A stretch of DNA of 64,000 nucleotides, taken from contig NZ_QOHI01000005.1 in NCBI RefSeq assembly GCF_003319095.1, positions 346,864-410,863 of the forward strand, written 5' to 3'. The position numbers and the translations under genes are program-made. Position 1 is the stretch's first letter. Every line of letters starts with the position of its first letter. This stretch comes from Blastococcus sp. TBT05-19 (lineage in GTDB: Bacteria > Actinomycetota > Actinomycetes > Mycobacteriales > Geodermatophilaceae). The notes below the pieces were generated by a model. That model was not told the DNA's origin and ran no database searches. It worked only from the letters and a program-made list of their open reading frames with translations. Below, one piece after another: positions 1 through 9,286 of this stretch.

Positions 1-1311
1 GTCGCCACCGTCGAGGTGGTCCCCGTCGCGGGGTACGACAGCATGCTGCTGAACCTCAGCGGCGCGCACGGGCCCTTCTTCACCCGCAACATCGCCATCG
101 TCACCGACTCCGAGGGCCGGACCGGGCTCGGCGAGGTGCCCGGGGGCGAGGCCATCCGGCGCACCGTCGAGGACGCCGGGGCGCTGCTCGTCGGGCAGCC
201 GGTGGCCCGCCACGGGCGGCTGCTGCGGTCGGTCGCGGCCACCTTCGCCGACCGCGACGCCGGGGGCCGCGGGCAGCAGACCTTCGACCTCCGCACGACG
301 ATCCACGCCGTCACCGCGCTGGAGTCCGCACTGCTCGACCTGCTCGGCCAGCACCTCGGCGTCCCCGTCGCCGAGCTCCTCGGCGAGGGCCGGCAGCGCG
401 ACAGCGTGCCGATGCTCGGCTACCTGTTCTACGTCGGGGACCGGACGGCGACCGACCTGCCCTACCTCGCCGAGACCGACCCCGCCGACGACTGGGAACG
501 GCTGCGCCGTGAGGAGGCGATGACCCCCGAGGCGGTCGTCGCGCTGGCCGAGGCGGCGCGGGCCCGCTACGGCTTCTCCGACTTCAAGCTCAAGGGCGGT
601 GTGCTGCCCGGCGAGCAGGAGGTCGCCGCCGTCCGGGCGCTGGCCGAGCGGTTCCCGGACGCGCGCATCACGCTCGACCCCAACGGCGGCTGGCTGCTCG
701 CCGACGCGATCGCCCTGTGCCGCGATCTGGGTGACGTCCTCGCCTACGCCGAGGACCCGGTGGGCGCGGAGGGGGGGTTCTCCGGTCGCGAGGTGATGGC
801 CGAGTTCAAGCGGGCCACGGGGCTGCAGACCGCCACCAACATGATCGCCACCGATTGGCGGCAGATGGCGCACGCCGTCCGCACCAACGCCGTCGACATC
901 CCGCTGGCCGACCCGCACTTCTGGACGATGCGCGGCTCGGTCCGCGTCGCGCAGCTGTGCGCGGACTTCGGGCTGACGTGGGGCTCGCACTCCAACAACC
1001 ACTTCGACATCTCCCTGGCGATGTTCACGCAGGTCGGTGCCGCCGCCCCGGGGGAGATCACCGCGCTGGACACCCACTGGATCTGGCAGGACGGGCAGCC
1101 GCTGACGACGGAGCCGCTGCAGATCCGCGACGGCGCCATCGCGGTGCCGGCCGCTCCGGGTCTCGGGGTGGAGCTCGACCGGGACGCCCTCGACAAGGCC
1201 CACCAGCTCTACCTCGAGCACGGCCTCGGCGCGCGCGACGACGCCGTCGCCATGCAGTACCTGGTGCCCGGGTGGCAGTTCGACCCCAAGCGCCCCTGCC
1301 TCGTCCGCTGA
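1..1311 (+). CDS. gudD: Glucarate dehydratase, 5' end cut by window edge
   Basis: This is an enolase-superfamily enzyme that dehydrates D-glucarate to 5-keto-4-deoxy-D-glucarate in the cytoplasm. Visible family marks are the N-terminal [14 protein letters not shown] segment, the FKLKGG stretch carrying the KxK catalytic lysine, the LDPNGG metal-ligand region and the [11 protein letters not shown] segment with the catalytic histidine. The 436 visible codons nearly match the usual length of about 440 to 450. The reading frame is open to base 1 and GudD proteins begin a few residues earlier, so the true start lies just outside; the GTG at 16 is probably internal. It heads a rightward cluster with a second acid-sugar dehydratase 22 bp downstream. 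Confidence 0.93.
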   Translation, partial: VATVEVVPVAGYDSMLLNLSGAHGPFFTRNIAIVTDSEGRTGLGEVPGGEAIRRTVEDAGALLVGQPVARHGRLLRSVAATFADRDAGGRGQQTFDLRTTIHAVTALESALLDLLGQHLGVPVAELLGEGRQRDSVPMLGYLFYVGDRTATDLPYLAETDPADDWERLRREEAMTPEAVVALAEAARARYGFSDFKLKGGVLPGEQEVAAVRALAERFPDARITLDPNGGWLLADAIALCRDLGDVLAYAEDPVGAEGGFSGREVMAEFKRATGLQTATNMIATDWRQMAHAVRTNAVDIPLADPHFWTMRGSVRVAQLCADFGLTWGSHSNNHFDISLAMFTQVGAAAPGEITALDTHWIWQDGQPLTTEPLQIRDGAIAVPAAPGLGVELDRDALDKAHQLYLEHGLGARDDAVAMQYLVPGWQFDPKRPCLVR

Positions 1312-1333
1312 CCCCCCACCTCCTGGAGACGAC

Positions 1334-2479
1334 ATGACCACGCCGCCCGCCGTGCTCGACCGCATCGAGCAGGTGACCCTGTCGTCGGTCACGCTGCCGC
1401 TGCCGAACCCGATCAGCGACGCGAAGGTGTTCACCGGCCGGCAGCGGGCCATGACCGAGGTCGCGTTCCTCTTCGCCGAGATCCGCACCGAGGCGGGCTT
1501 CGAGGGCATCGGCTTCAGCTACTCCAAGCGGGCCGGTGGCCCGGCCCAGTTCGCCCACGCGCGGGAGGTCGCGCCGGACCTCATCGGTGAGGACCCCAGC
1601 GACATCGCCCGGCTCTGGACCAAGCTGGTCTGGGCCGGTGCGTCGGTGGGGCGCAGCGGCGCGTCGACCCAGGCGATCGCGGCTCTCGACGTCGCCCTGT
1701 GGGACCTCAAGGCCAAGCGCGCCGGCCTGCCGCTGGCCAAGCTGCTGGGCGCCCACCGCGACTCGGTGCGCTGCTACAACACCTCCGGCGGGTTCCTGCA
1801 CGAGTCGATCGAGCAGGTGAAGGACAACGCCACACGGACGCTGGAGAACGGCGTCGGCGGCATCAAGATCAAGGTCGGGCTGCCGGACTCGGCGGAGGAC
1901 CTGCGCCGGGTGCGCGCGGTGCGCGAGCACCTCGGCGACGGGGTGCCGCTCATGGTGGACGCCAACCAGCAGTGGGACCGGTCCACCGCCATGCGGGTCA
2001 GCCGCCGGCTCGAGGAGTTCGACCTGGTCTGGATCGAGGAGCCCCTCGATGCCTACGACGCCGAGGGGCACGCCCAGCTCGCCCGCTCCCTCGACACCGC
2101 CATCGCCACCGGTGAGATGCTGACCAGCGTCGCCGAGCACTACGAGCTCATCCGGCAGGGGGCGGTCGACATCCTGCAGCCCGACGCCCCCCGCGTCGGC
2201 GGGATCACCCAGTTCCTCAAGCTGGCGACGCTGGCCGAGCACCGCAACCTCGGGTTGGCGCCGCACTTCGCCATGGAGATCCACGCCCACCTGGCCGCCG
2301 CCTACCCGATCGAGCCCTGGGTCGAGCACTTCGACTGGCTGCACCCGCTGTTCAACGAGCGGCTCGAGACCCGCGACGGGCGGATGCACCTCTCCGACCG
2401 GCCCGGCCTCGGTGTCACCCTGACCGAGCAGGCGCGCGCCTGGACCGTGGACCGCGTCCACGTCGACGCGCCGCACTGA
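1334..2479 (+). CDS. Galactarate / L-talarate dehydratase (enolase superfamily)
   Basis: This 381-aa member of the mandelate racemase group should dehydrate galactarate (meso) and L-talarate to 5-keto-4-deoxy-glucarate. Marks are the IKIKVG lysine pair, the VDANQQWD metal-ligand segment, WIEEPLDAYD and the PHFAMEIHAHL region with the catalytic histidine. The run from CYNTSGGFL to RVGGI resembles the enterobacterial L-talarate/galactarate dehydratase closely. It is not the unrelated GarD-type galactarate dehydratase. The ATG at 1334 follows a GGAGACG ribosome binding site. With gudD upstream and the semialdehyde dehydrogenase downstream, both hexarates would enter one route. Confidence 0.85.
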   Translation: MTTPPAVLDRIEQVTLSSVTLPLPNPISDAKVFTGRQRAMTEVAFLFAEIRTEAGFEGIGFSYSKRAGGPAQFAHAREVAPDLIGEDPSDIARLWTKLVWAGASVGRSGASTQAIAALDVALWDLKAKRAGLPLAKLLGAHRDSVRCYNTSGGFLHESIEQVKDNATRTLENGVGGIKIKVGLPDSAEDLRRVRAVREHLGDGVPLMVDANQQWDRSTAMRVSRRLEEFDLVWIEEPLDAYDAEGHAQLARSLDTAIATGEMLTSVAEHYELIRQGAVDILQPDAPRVGGITQFLKLATLAEHRNLGLAPHFAMEIHAHLAAAYPIEPWVEHFDWLHPLFNERLETRDGRMHLSDRPGLGVTLTEQARAWTVDRVHVDAPH

Positions 2480-2502
2480 CCCCCCTTCCAGAGGAGAACC
2501 AC

Positions 2503-4017
2503 GTGGACGTCGTCAGCATCGATCCCCGCACCGGCGAGACGGTCGAGGTCGTGGCCCAGGAGACGACCACCGCAGAGGTGGACCGGCTCGTGGCCGCTGC
2601 CCTGCAGGCGGCCCCCGCGCTCGACGGCATGGGCCGCGCCGGCCGGGCCGGCCTGCTCCGTGCCCTGGCCGACGCGCTCGAGGCCCGCCGGGACGACGTC
2701 GTCGCCGTTGCCGACCGGGAGACCGGGCTCGGGCCGACCCGGCTGAACGGCGAGCTGACCCGGACCACCTACCAGCTGCGCCTCTTCGCCGAGGTCCTCG
2801 AGGAGGGCAGCTACCTGGAGGCGACGATCGACCACGCCGGCCAGACGCCGATGGGCCCCCGGCCGGACCTCCGCCGCATGCTGGTCCCCATCGGCCCGGT
2901 CGCCGTGTTCGGCGCCAGCAACTTCCCGCTCGCGTTCTCGGTGCCCGGAGGCGACACCGCCTCGGCGCTGGCCGCCGGCTCGCCGGTCGTGGTGAAGGCG
3001 CACGGGTCGCACCCCGCGACCTCCCAGCTCGTCTTCGAGCTGATGGCCGAGGCGTGCCGTGCGGCGGGTGCGCCCGAGGGGACGCTCGGCCTCGTCCACG
3101 GGCTCCAGGCCGGCGCGGACCTCGTCGCCCATCCCGCGATCCGCGCCGTCGGCTTCACCGGCAGCGTCAACGGTGGCAAGGCGCTGCTGGCGATCATCGA
3201 GCAGCGGCCCGACCCCATCCCGTTCTTCGGTGAGCTCTCCAGCCTCAACCCCGTCGTCGTGACCCCGGACGCCGCCGCCGAGCGCGGCGCGCAGATCGGC
3301 ACCGAGCTCGTCGGCTCCTTCACCCTGGGCGCCGGCCAGTTCTGCACCAAGCCCGGGCTGGCCTTCGTCCCGACCGGCCCCGAGGGGGACGCCGTCCTCG
3401 ACGCGATGGCCGAGGCCGTCCGCGCCGCAGCTCCCCAGGTGCTGCTGAACGAGGGCATCGCCGGCTCGTTCGGGCGGATCTCCTCGGGCCTCGCCGACCT
3501 GCCCGGCGTCGAGACCGTGGCGCAGGGCAGCAGCGCGGAGGGCCCCGGCTTCCAGGCCACGCCCCTGCTGCTCACCACGTCCGCGGCCGAGCTGCCGCAC
3601 GAGGTGACCGAGGAGTGCTTCGGCCCGGTCAGCGTGGTGGCCCGCTACGACGACGAGAAGTCCCTCTTCTCGGCGCTGGAGCTCATGCCGTCGTCGCTCA
3701 CCGCGACGATCCTGCGCGGGCAGGGCGAGACCGACCTCCCGCTCGCCGTATCGCAGGAGCTGCGCACCCGTGCCGGGCGCATCGTCTACGACGCCTACCC
3801 GACCGGCGTGGCCGTCTCCTGGGCCCAGCACCACGGCGGTCCGTGGCCGTCCACCAACTCCCAGCACACCTCGGTGGGAACCTCCGCGATCCGCCGCTTC
3901 CTGCGGCCGGTGACGTGGCAGGGAGCCCCCGCCGAGGTGCTGCCCGAGGAGCTGACCGACGACTTCCAGGGCATCCCGCGCCGGGTCGACGGGACGCTGC
4001 AGACCGCCCGTGGCTGA
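2503..4017 (+). CDS. 2-oxoglutarate semialdehyde (2,5-dioxovalerate) dehydrogenase
   Basis: This is an NAD(P)-dependent aldehyde dehydrogenase of 504 aa, most like the alpha-ketoglutaric semialdehyde dehydrogenases that finish hexarate and pentose oxidation by making 2-oxoglutarate. The coenzyme-binding stretch around FGASNFPLAFS, the FFGELSSLNP glutamate region and the nucleophile in GAGQFCTKPG are all present. GTG at 2503 is preceded by AGAGGAGAACC. The missing step of the pathway, 5-keto-4-deoxyglucarate dehydratase, is not in the window and may lie upstream. The gene overlaps the next by 8 bp, so the operon continues. Confidence 0.9.
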   Translation: MDVVSIDPRTGETVEVVAQETTTAEVDRLVAAALQAAPALDGMGRAGRAGLLRALADALEARRDDVVAVADRETGLGPTRLNGELTRTTYQLRLFAEVLEEGSYLEATIDHAGQTPMGPRPDLRRMLVPIGPVAVFGASNFPLAFSVPGGDTASALAAGSPVVVKAHGSHPATSQLVFELMAEACRAAGAPEGTLGLVHGLQAGADLVAHPAIRAVGFTGSVNGGKALLAIIEQRPDPIPFFGELSSLNPVVVTPDAAAERGAQIGTELVGSFTLGAGQFCTKPGLAFVPTGPEGDAVLDAMAEAVRAAAPQVLLNEGIAGSFGRISSGLADLPGVETVAQGSSAEGPGFQATPLLLTTSAAELPHEVTEECFGPVSVVARYDDEKSLFSALELMPSSLTATILRGQGETDLPLAVSQELRTRAGRIVYDAYPTGVAVSWAQHHGGPWPSTNSQHTSVGTSAIRRFLRPVTWQGAPAEVLPEELTDDFQGIPRRVDGTLQTARG

Positions 4018-4873
4018 GCGCGTCGCGCTGGTCGCCTCGGAGCGCGGGCTGCGGGTCGACCCCGACCTGCCGCTCGCCTCCGCCGCGCTGGCGGACGCGG
4101 GCGTCGGCGTGGACCTCGTCCGCTGGGACGACGGCGCCGTCGACTGGTCGGCCTACGACCTCGTCGTCGTCCGGTCGTGCTGGGACTACGCGTGGCGGCT
4201 GGAGGAGTTCCTCGGCTGGGCGGGCTCGGTCCCGCGGCTGCGCAATCCCGCCGAGGTGCTGCGCTGGAACACCGACAAGACCTACGTGCGCGAGCTCGAG
4301 CGGGCCGGTCTGCCGGTCGTGCCGACGGTGTGGGACCCGGCCGGCGCCGATGACCTGCCAGAGGCGGGGGAGTGGGTGGTCAAGCCGTCGGTCTCGGCCG
4401 GATCGCGCGACACCGCCCGCTGGACCACCCCGGAGGAGGCGCTGGCGCACTCCTCGTCGCTGACCGGCGCCGGCCGGACGGCGATGGTGCAGCCGTACCT
4501 GGCCAGCGTCGACGACGTCGGGGAGACCGCGCTGCTGTTCATCGGCGGGCGGCTGTCCCACGCCGTGCGCAAGGGGCCGCTGCTGGCCCGCGGCGAGGGC
4601 GTGCGGCAGGACCGGGACAGCCGAGGTGACCTGGCCCCGACGACCCCCACGGACGCTCAGCGCCAGCTCGCCACGGCGGTCCTCGACGCGGTCCCCGGGC
4701 TGGTCGGCGTGACGAGCCCACCGCTGTACGCCCGGATCGACCTGGTCGAGGACGGCGCCGGCCGGCCGGTGGTGCTGGAGCTCGAGCTCACGGAGCCAAG
4801 CCTGTTCCTGCCCCAGGCGCCCGCCGCGGCGGCGAACCTCGTGCGCGCGGTGGAGGCGGAACTCTCCCGGTGA
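4010..4873 (+). CDS. ATP-grasp family protein of unknown substrate
   Basis: The 287-aa product looks like a stand-alone ATP-grasp ligase. The N-terminal third is a Rossmann-like pre-ATP domain containing VVVRSCWDY. A conserved RWNTDKTY segment follows, then the EWVVKPSVSAGSRDT stretch that should bind ATP phosphates, and a late LELELTEPSLFL metal-binding segment. Short RimK-like proteins of this class are common in actinobacteria; the substrate cannot be read from sequence. GTG at 4010 overlaps the dehydrogenase stop by 8 bp and the gene overlaps the permease by 4 bp, so translation is probably coupled. Its place in a sugar-acid operon may be incidental. Confidence 0.75.
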   Translation: MAERVALVASERGLRVDPDLPLASAALADAGVGVDLVRWDDGAVDWSAYDLVVVRSCWDYAWRLEEFLGWAGSVPRLRNPAEVLRWNTDKTYVRELERAGLPVVPTVWDPAGADDLPEAGEWVVKPSVSAGSRDTARWTTPEEALAHSSSLTGAGRTAMVQPYLASVDDVGETALLFIGGRLSHAVRKGPLLARGEGVRQDRDSRGDLAPTTPTDAQRQLATAVLDAVPGLVGVTSPPLYARIDLVEDGAGRPVVLELELTEPSLFLPQAPAAAANLVRAVEAELSR

Positions 4874-5796
4874 CCGGTGTGCTGGGCGGGTTCGTCGCCC
4901 TCGCCGCGGTCATCGCCGTCGGCTGGGTGGTGGGCCGCACCGGCGTGCTCGGGCCCGAGGCCACGGGCATCCTGTCCCGGCTGTCGTTCTTCGTCGCCAC
5001 CCCGGCGCTGCTCTTCCTCACCCTCGGGCGGGCCGACACCCACGCCGTGCTGTCGTTCGCCCTGATCGGGACGGCGGGCAGCGCGGTTTTCGTCGCGCTG
5101 CTGCACGTCGCGCTCGCGTGGTGGCGGTGGCGCCTGCCGGCCGCCGAGCTGGCGACCGGCGCGCTGTCGGCGTCGTACGTCAACGCCGGGAACCTCGGGA
5201 TCCCGGTGTCGGTCTACATCCTCGGGGACGCCGCGTACGTGGCCCCGGTGCTGCTCTTCCAGGTGCTGGTGATGGCTCCGGTCGGGCTGGCGGTGCTGGC
5301 CCGCTCGCGGGCGGGCGGGCCGGCGACGAGCAGGTGGCAGCTGCTCCTCCAGCCGCTCCGGACGCCGGTCGTGATCGGCTGCGCGCTGGGCCTGCTGCTG
5401 GCCGCCAGCGGGACGGAGCTGCCGCCGCTCGTGCTCGAACCGGTCGAGCTGATCGCGGGGCTGGCGGTACCGGCCGCGCTGCTGGCCTACGGGATGAGCC
5501 TGCACGGGGCGCCCCGGCCGGCCGCCGGTCCGCTCGCCGGCCAGGTCTGGCTGGCGGTCGCGCTGAAGACCGTGGCGATGCCGGCGGTCGCCTACGCGCT
5601 GGGCCGCTGGGTCGCGGGGCTCGACGGCGTCGCGCTGCTGGCCGTCACGGTGACCTCGGCGCTGCCGACCGCGCAGAACGTCTTCGTGTACGCGGCGACC
5701 TACGACCGCGGCACGCTGCTGGCCCGCGACGTGATCCTGCTGAGCACCCTGCTGTCCGTCCCGGTGCTCGTCGGCATCGCCGTGGTGCTCGGGTGA
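4870..5796 (+). CDS. AEC-family transporter (auxin efflux carrier type)
   Basis: This 308-aa integral membrane protein has about ten hydrophobic segments arranged as two halves, the architecture of the AEC/PIN-like permeases that move small organic acids and related anions. Conserved family spots are the NAGNLGIPV segment in the first half and ALPTAQNVFVYA in the second, each near a broken helix. GTG at 4870 overlaps the previous stop by 4 bp. Its neighbours are sugar-acid catabolism genes upstream and malate:quinone oxidoreductase downstream. Dicarboxylate or hexarate transport is therefore an attractive guess, but it is not shown by the sequence. Confidence 0.8.
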   Translation: MTGVLGGFVALAAVIAVGWVVGRTGVLGPEATGILSRLSFFVATPALLFLTLGRADTHAVLSFALIGTAGSAVFVALLHVALAWWRWRLPAAELATGALSASYVNAGNLGIPVSVYILGDAAYVAPVLLFQVLVMAPVGLAVLARSRAGGPATSRWQLLLQPLRTPVVIGCALGLLLAASGTELPPLVLEPVELIAGLAVPAALLAYGMSLHGAPRPAAGPLAGQVWLAVALKTVAMPAVAYALGRWVAGLDGVALLAVTVTSALPTAQNVFVYAATYDRGTLLARDVILLSTLLSVPVLVGIAVVLG

Positions 5797-5806
5797 GAGG
5801 GGATCG

Positions 5807-7282
5807 ATGACCGAGGAGTTCGACGCCGTCCTGATCGGGGGCGGGGTCATGAGCGCGACGCTCGGGATGCTGCTGAGCGAGCTCGAGCCGGGCTGGCGGA
5901 TCGCCGTCGTGGAGCGGCTGGACGAGGCGGGCCTGGAGAGCTCCAGCGCCTGGAACAACGCGGGCACCGGGCACGCCGGGCTCTGCGAGTTCAACTACAC
6001 CCCCCGGCGGCCCGACGGTTCCGTCGACGTCTCCCGGGCCGTGGAGATCGGCGAGCAGTTCTCCGCCTCCCTGCTGTTCTGGGCGCACCTCGCCGCCGCG
6101 GGGGTGCTCGGCTCACCGCGGGACTTCGTCCGGTCGGTCCCGCACTCGGGCTTCGGGCGGGGTCCCGACGGCGTGGCCCACCTCCGCGGCCGGTACGAGG
6201 GTCTGCGCGGTCACCCGCTGTTCGCCGACCAGGAGTTCAGCGACGACCCGGCCGTGCTGCGCGACTGGCTGCCGCTGATGTTCGACGGCCGGAACGCGGG
6301 GGAGGAGGTCGCGGTCACCCGGTCGGCGCGCGGCACCGACGTCGGCTTCGGCGTCCTGACCCGGCGGCTGCTCGCCGCGCTGCGATCGCGCGGCGGCACC
6401 GTGGCGCTCGGGCACGAGGTTCGGGCGATGCGCCGGAGCGGCAGCGGCTGGACGCTCGACGTGCGGGTCCGCACGACCGGCGAGGACAGCCGGCTGCGGG
6501 CGCCGAACGTGTTCGTCGGCGCGGGCGGGGGCACGCTGCCGCTGCTGCAGCGGGCCGGGGTCCCGGAGGTGCGCCGCTACGGCGCCTTCCCGATCAGCGG
6601 GCAGTTCCTCCGGACCGCGCGGGCCGACCTGGTCGCCGCGCACCGGGCCAAGGTCTACGGCCACGCCGACCCCGGCGCGCCGACGATCTCGGTACCGCAC
6701 CTCGACCACCGCACCGTCGACGGGCGCGAGCACCTGGTGTTCGGGCCGTTCGCCGCGTTCTCGCCGCGCTTCCTCCGCACCGGGCGGCGCAGCGATCTGC
6801 TGCGGTCGGTGCGCCCGGGCAACGTAGGCGTCCTGGCGGCGTCGGCGCGGGACAACCGGTCCCTCATGGCCTACCTGGTCCGGCAGGTCGCCCAGACGTC
6901 CCGGGCCCGGACGACGGCGCTGCGCACCTTCGTGCCGACCGTCGATCCCGGGGACTGGGAGCTGGTCACCGCGGGCCAGCGGGTGCAGGTGCTGAAGATG
7001 ACCGGAGCCCGCCGCGGCGCCATGGTCGGCTTCGGCACCGAGCTGGTCAGCTCCGCGGGCGGATCGCTCACCGCTCTCCTCGGCGCCTCCCCGGGCGCCT
7101 CGACGGCGGTGGCGACGATGGTCGACGTGCTCGCGGCCGGCTTCCCCGGCCGGATGGCGGGGTGGTCGGCGCGGCTGGCCGAGATCGCCGGGAACCGGTC
7201 CGACCTCGCCGACCTGACCGCACGCACGCACATGGCGCGCCGCGTCCTGGGCCTCGGCCCGGACGGGGAGGGCCGCTCGTGA
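5807..7282 (+). CDS. mqo: Malate:quinone oxidoreductase
   Basis: This 491-aa flavoprotein oxidises L-malate to oxaloacetate and passes electrons to the membrane quinone pool. The N-terminal FAD-binding motif is DAVLIGGGVMSATLG, followed by the family signature SSAWNNAGTGHAGLCEFNYT. The ending around GASPGASTAV, a stretch conserved in Mqo, is also present. Length equals the family norm of about 490 to 500. ATG at 5807 lies 10 bp after the permease stop with a GAGAGGGGAT leader. It overlaps the following flavoprotein gene by 4 bp, so two membrane-linked dehydrogenases are coupled. Confidence 0.95.
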   Translation: MTEEFDAVLIGGGVMSATLGMLLSELEPGWRIAVVERLDEAGLESSSAWNNAGTGHAGLCEFNYTPRRPDGSVDVSRAVEIGEQFSASLLFWAHLAAAGVLGSPRDFVRSVPHSGFGRGPDGVAHLRGRYEGLRGHPLFADQEFSDDPAVLRDWLPLMFDGRNAGEEVAVTRSARGTDVGFGVLTRRLLAALRSRGGTVALGHEVRAMRRSGSGWTLDVRVRTTGEDSRLRAPNVFVGAGGGTLPLLQRAGVPEVRRYGAFPISGQFLRTARADLVAAHRAKVYGHADPGAPTISVPHLDHRTVDGREHLVFGPFAAFSPRFLRTGRRSDLLRSVRPGNVGVLAASARDNRSLMAYLVRQVAQTSRARTTALRTFVPTVDPGDWELVTAGQRVQVLKMTGARRGAMVGFGTELVSSAGGSLTALLGASPGASTAVATMVDVLAAGFPGRMAGWSARLAEIAGNRSDLADLTARTHMARRVLGLGPDGEGRS

Positions 7283-8694
7283 CACCCGAACTCCTGGCAT
7301 CGCTCCGGGAGGTGGTCGGCGATGCCGGGCTGGTCACCGACCCCGATCAGCTGGCCGGCTACCTCACCGACTGGCGGGGCGCCTACCGGGGGACGGCGTC
7401 GGTCGTGGTCCGCCCGTCGACGGCGGAGGAGGTCGCCGGCGTCGTGACCCTGTGCCGGGACGCCGGGATCGCCCTCGTCCCGCAGGGCGGCAACACCGGC
7501 CTGTGCGGCGGCGCCGTCCCCGACTCCTCGGGCCAGGAGGTCGTGCTCTCGCTGACCCGGCTGCGGCGCATCCGCGAGGTGGATCCGGTGAACCAGACCA
7601 TCACCGTCGAGGCCGGTGTCGTGCTGCAGCAGGTGCAGGAGGCCGCGGCGGCCGTCGACCGGCTGTTCCCGCTGTCGCTCGGCGCGGAGGCCAGCTGCAC
7701 GGTCGGCGGCAACCTCTCCACCAACGCCGGCGGAACCGCGGTGCTCCGCTACGGGACCATGCGCGACCTCACCCTGGGCCTCGAGGTCGTCCTGCCCGAC
7801 GGGCGGGTGTGGAACGGGCTGGAGAAGCTGCGGAAGGACAACACCGGGTACGACCTGAAGCACCTGTTCATCGGGGCGGAGGGCACGCTCGGTGTCGTCA
7901 CCGCGGCCGTGCTGAAGCTGTACCCGGCGCTGCACGGCCGGGCGACGGCGTGGGTCGCGCTGCCGTCGGCGCAGGCCGCGGTCGACCTGCTCGGAGTTCT
8001 CCGCACGCTGGTCGGCGACCGGGTGACCGCCTTCGAGGCCATGTCCCGCCAGAGCGTCGAGGTCGTGCTCCGCCACGTCGCCGGGGCCCGCGACCCCTTC
8101 GCTTCGCCGCACCCCTGGTACGCGCTCGTCGAGCTGGGCGACACGCTGGCCGACGCCGGGCTCGACGGACTGCTGGAGTCAGCGCTGGGGGAGGCGTTCG
8201 AGCGAGAACTCGCCCTCGACGCCGTCGTCGCCTCCGGGTCGGCGCAGATCGCGGGCCTCTGGTCGCTGCGGGAGGGGATCTCCGAAGCGCAGAACCACGA
8301 GGGGCCGAGCCTCAAGCACGACGTCACGGTGCCGGTGAGCAGCATCGCCGCCTTCGTGGCGGAGACCGACCGTGCGCTGGCCGCCGCCGTCCCGGGTATC
8401 CGGCTGGTCGTCTACGGGCACATCGGCGACGGCAACCTGCACTACAACCTGAGCAAGCCCGTCGGTGCCGACGACGAGGAGTTCCGGGTCCGTGCGGACG
8501 AGCTCGCGCGGATCGTCTACGACGGGACTGCGCGCTTCGACGGCAGCATCAGCGCCGAGCACGGACTCGGGCAGAGCAAGCGGGAGATCGTGGCCGACTA
8601 CAAGGACCCGGTCGCGCTGCAGCTGATGCGCGGGGTCAAGGAGCTGCTCGACCCCGCGGGCCTGATGAACCCCGGCAAGGTGCTGCCCAGCTGA
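7279..8694 (+). CDS. FAD-linked oxidase, GlcD / D-2-hydroxyglutarate dehydrogenase type
   Basis: This 471-aa protein has an N-terminal PCMH-type FAD-binding domain (PQGGNTGLCGG and the GGNLSTNAGGTAVLRYG stretch) and a C-terminal FAD-oxidase domain with YGHIGDGNLHYN and ISAEHGLGQSK. These motifs place it with D-lactate, glycolate and D-2-hydroxyglutarate dehydrogenases; D-2-hydroxyglutarate is the best guess because the HGDGNLH-type and AEHG motifs match that branch well. GTG at 7279 overlaps the mqo stop by 4 bp, and the frame upstream of it lies inside mqo, so this start is preferred. The acceptor is probably an electron-transfer flavoprotein or a quinone. Confidence 0.85.
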   Translation: MTPELLASLREVVGDAGLVTDPDQLAGYLTDWRGAYRGTASVVVRPSTAEEVAGVVTLCRDAGIALVPQGGNTGLCGGAVPDSSGQEVVLSLTRLRRIREVDPVNQTITVEAGVVLQQVQEAAAAVDRLFPLSLGAEASCTVGGNLSTNAGGTAVLRYGTMRDLTLGLEVVLPDGRVWNGLEKLRKDNTGYDLKHLFIGAEGTLGVVTAAVLKLYPALHGRATAWVALPSAQAAVDLLGVLRTLVGDRVTAFEAMSRQSVEVVLRHVAGARDPFASPHPWYALVELGDTLADAGLDGLLESALGEAFERELALDAVVASGSAQIAGLWSLREGISEAQNHEGPSLKHDVTVPVSSIAAFVAETDRALAAAVPGIRLVVYGHIGDGNLHYNLSKPVGADDEEFRVRADELARIVYDGTARFDGSISAEHGLGQSKREIVADYKDPVALQLMRGVKELLDPAGLMNPGKVLPS

Positions 8695-8700
8695 TGCGGG

Positions 8701-8898
8701 CTAGCGCTGCTGCCGGCGGGCGATGACCACGAGGACGACTACGACCAGGGCCAGCGGTGCCCAGCCCGGGAGTCCGAACGGCCCCAGGATCAGCGCGGCC
8801 ACGAAGATGATCAGCTGGAAGGCGACGAAGAAGCCGAGCAGCATGACGATCCAGAAGAGCGCGGGTCGCTCGGCCTGCAGCTGGCGCAGGAAGTTCAT
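8701..8898 (-). CDS. Small two-segment membrane protein
   Basis: The 65-aa product starts MNFLRQLQAERPALF and contains two hydrophobic segments, at about residues 16 to 37 and 45 to 60, ending in the basic tail ARRQQR. The ATG at 8898 has an excellent GAGGAGGGGCG ribosome binding site, which decides the start over longer in-frame options. No named family is recognised. It converges on the flavoprotein gene with only 6 bp between the stop codons. A housekeeping membrane micro-protein is as much as can be said. Confidence 0.65.
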   Translation of the reverse strand: MNFLRQLQAERPALFWIVMLLGFFVAFQLIIFVAALILGPFGLPGWAPLALVVVVLVVIARRQQR

Positions 8899-9034
8899 CG
8901 CCCCTCCTCGGGTGTCGATCTGTCCACGGGTTCCATCGGCAGCACGCGTGCGCGGGTGAAGCCCGACGCCAGGTGACAACTCCGCACGGGGGACAGGCGT
9001 TCCCGCGGTACGCGTGCCGCCCTATGGTGCGGGG

Positions 9035-9286
9035 GTGTCCGGCTCGTGGCTACGCCCTTTCGGGGTGTTCGACCTGGTGCTCCACACGGTCGTCCTCGGG
9101 GTCGCGTCCTTTTCCCTGGTGCAGGCGACGATCGACGGCGACGGCGGGCAGCAGTTCATCTCCGGGCTGCTGGCGCTGACCTCGGCGATCTGGCTCGTCC
9201 GCATCAGCCTGGCGTGGCGGCGGAATCGTCAGACGGTGGCGACGACGCGGTCGAGCAGCCCGTCGTCCAGCGAGCGGTCGGTGTAG
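9035..9286 (+). CDS. Small membrane protein, probably leaderless
   Basis: This 83-aa product has two hydrophobic segments (about residues 10 to 30 and 40 to 58) and a Ser/Thr-rich tail. The GTG at 9035 has no ribosome binding site but sits exactly 6 bp after a TATGGT -10 element at 9023, the spacing expected for a leaderless transcript. Its last 58 bp overlap the 3' end of the convergent acetyltransferase gene, so the tail sequence is constrained by that gene. No family is recognised and the call rests on frame, membrane pattern and promoter. Confidence 0.5.
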   Translation: MSGSWLRPFGVFDLVLHTVVLGVASFSLVQATIDGDGGQQFISGLLALTSAIWLVRISLAWRRNRQTVATTRSSSPSSSERSV

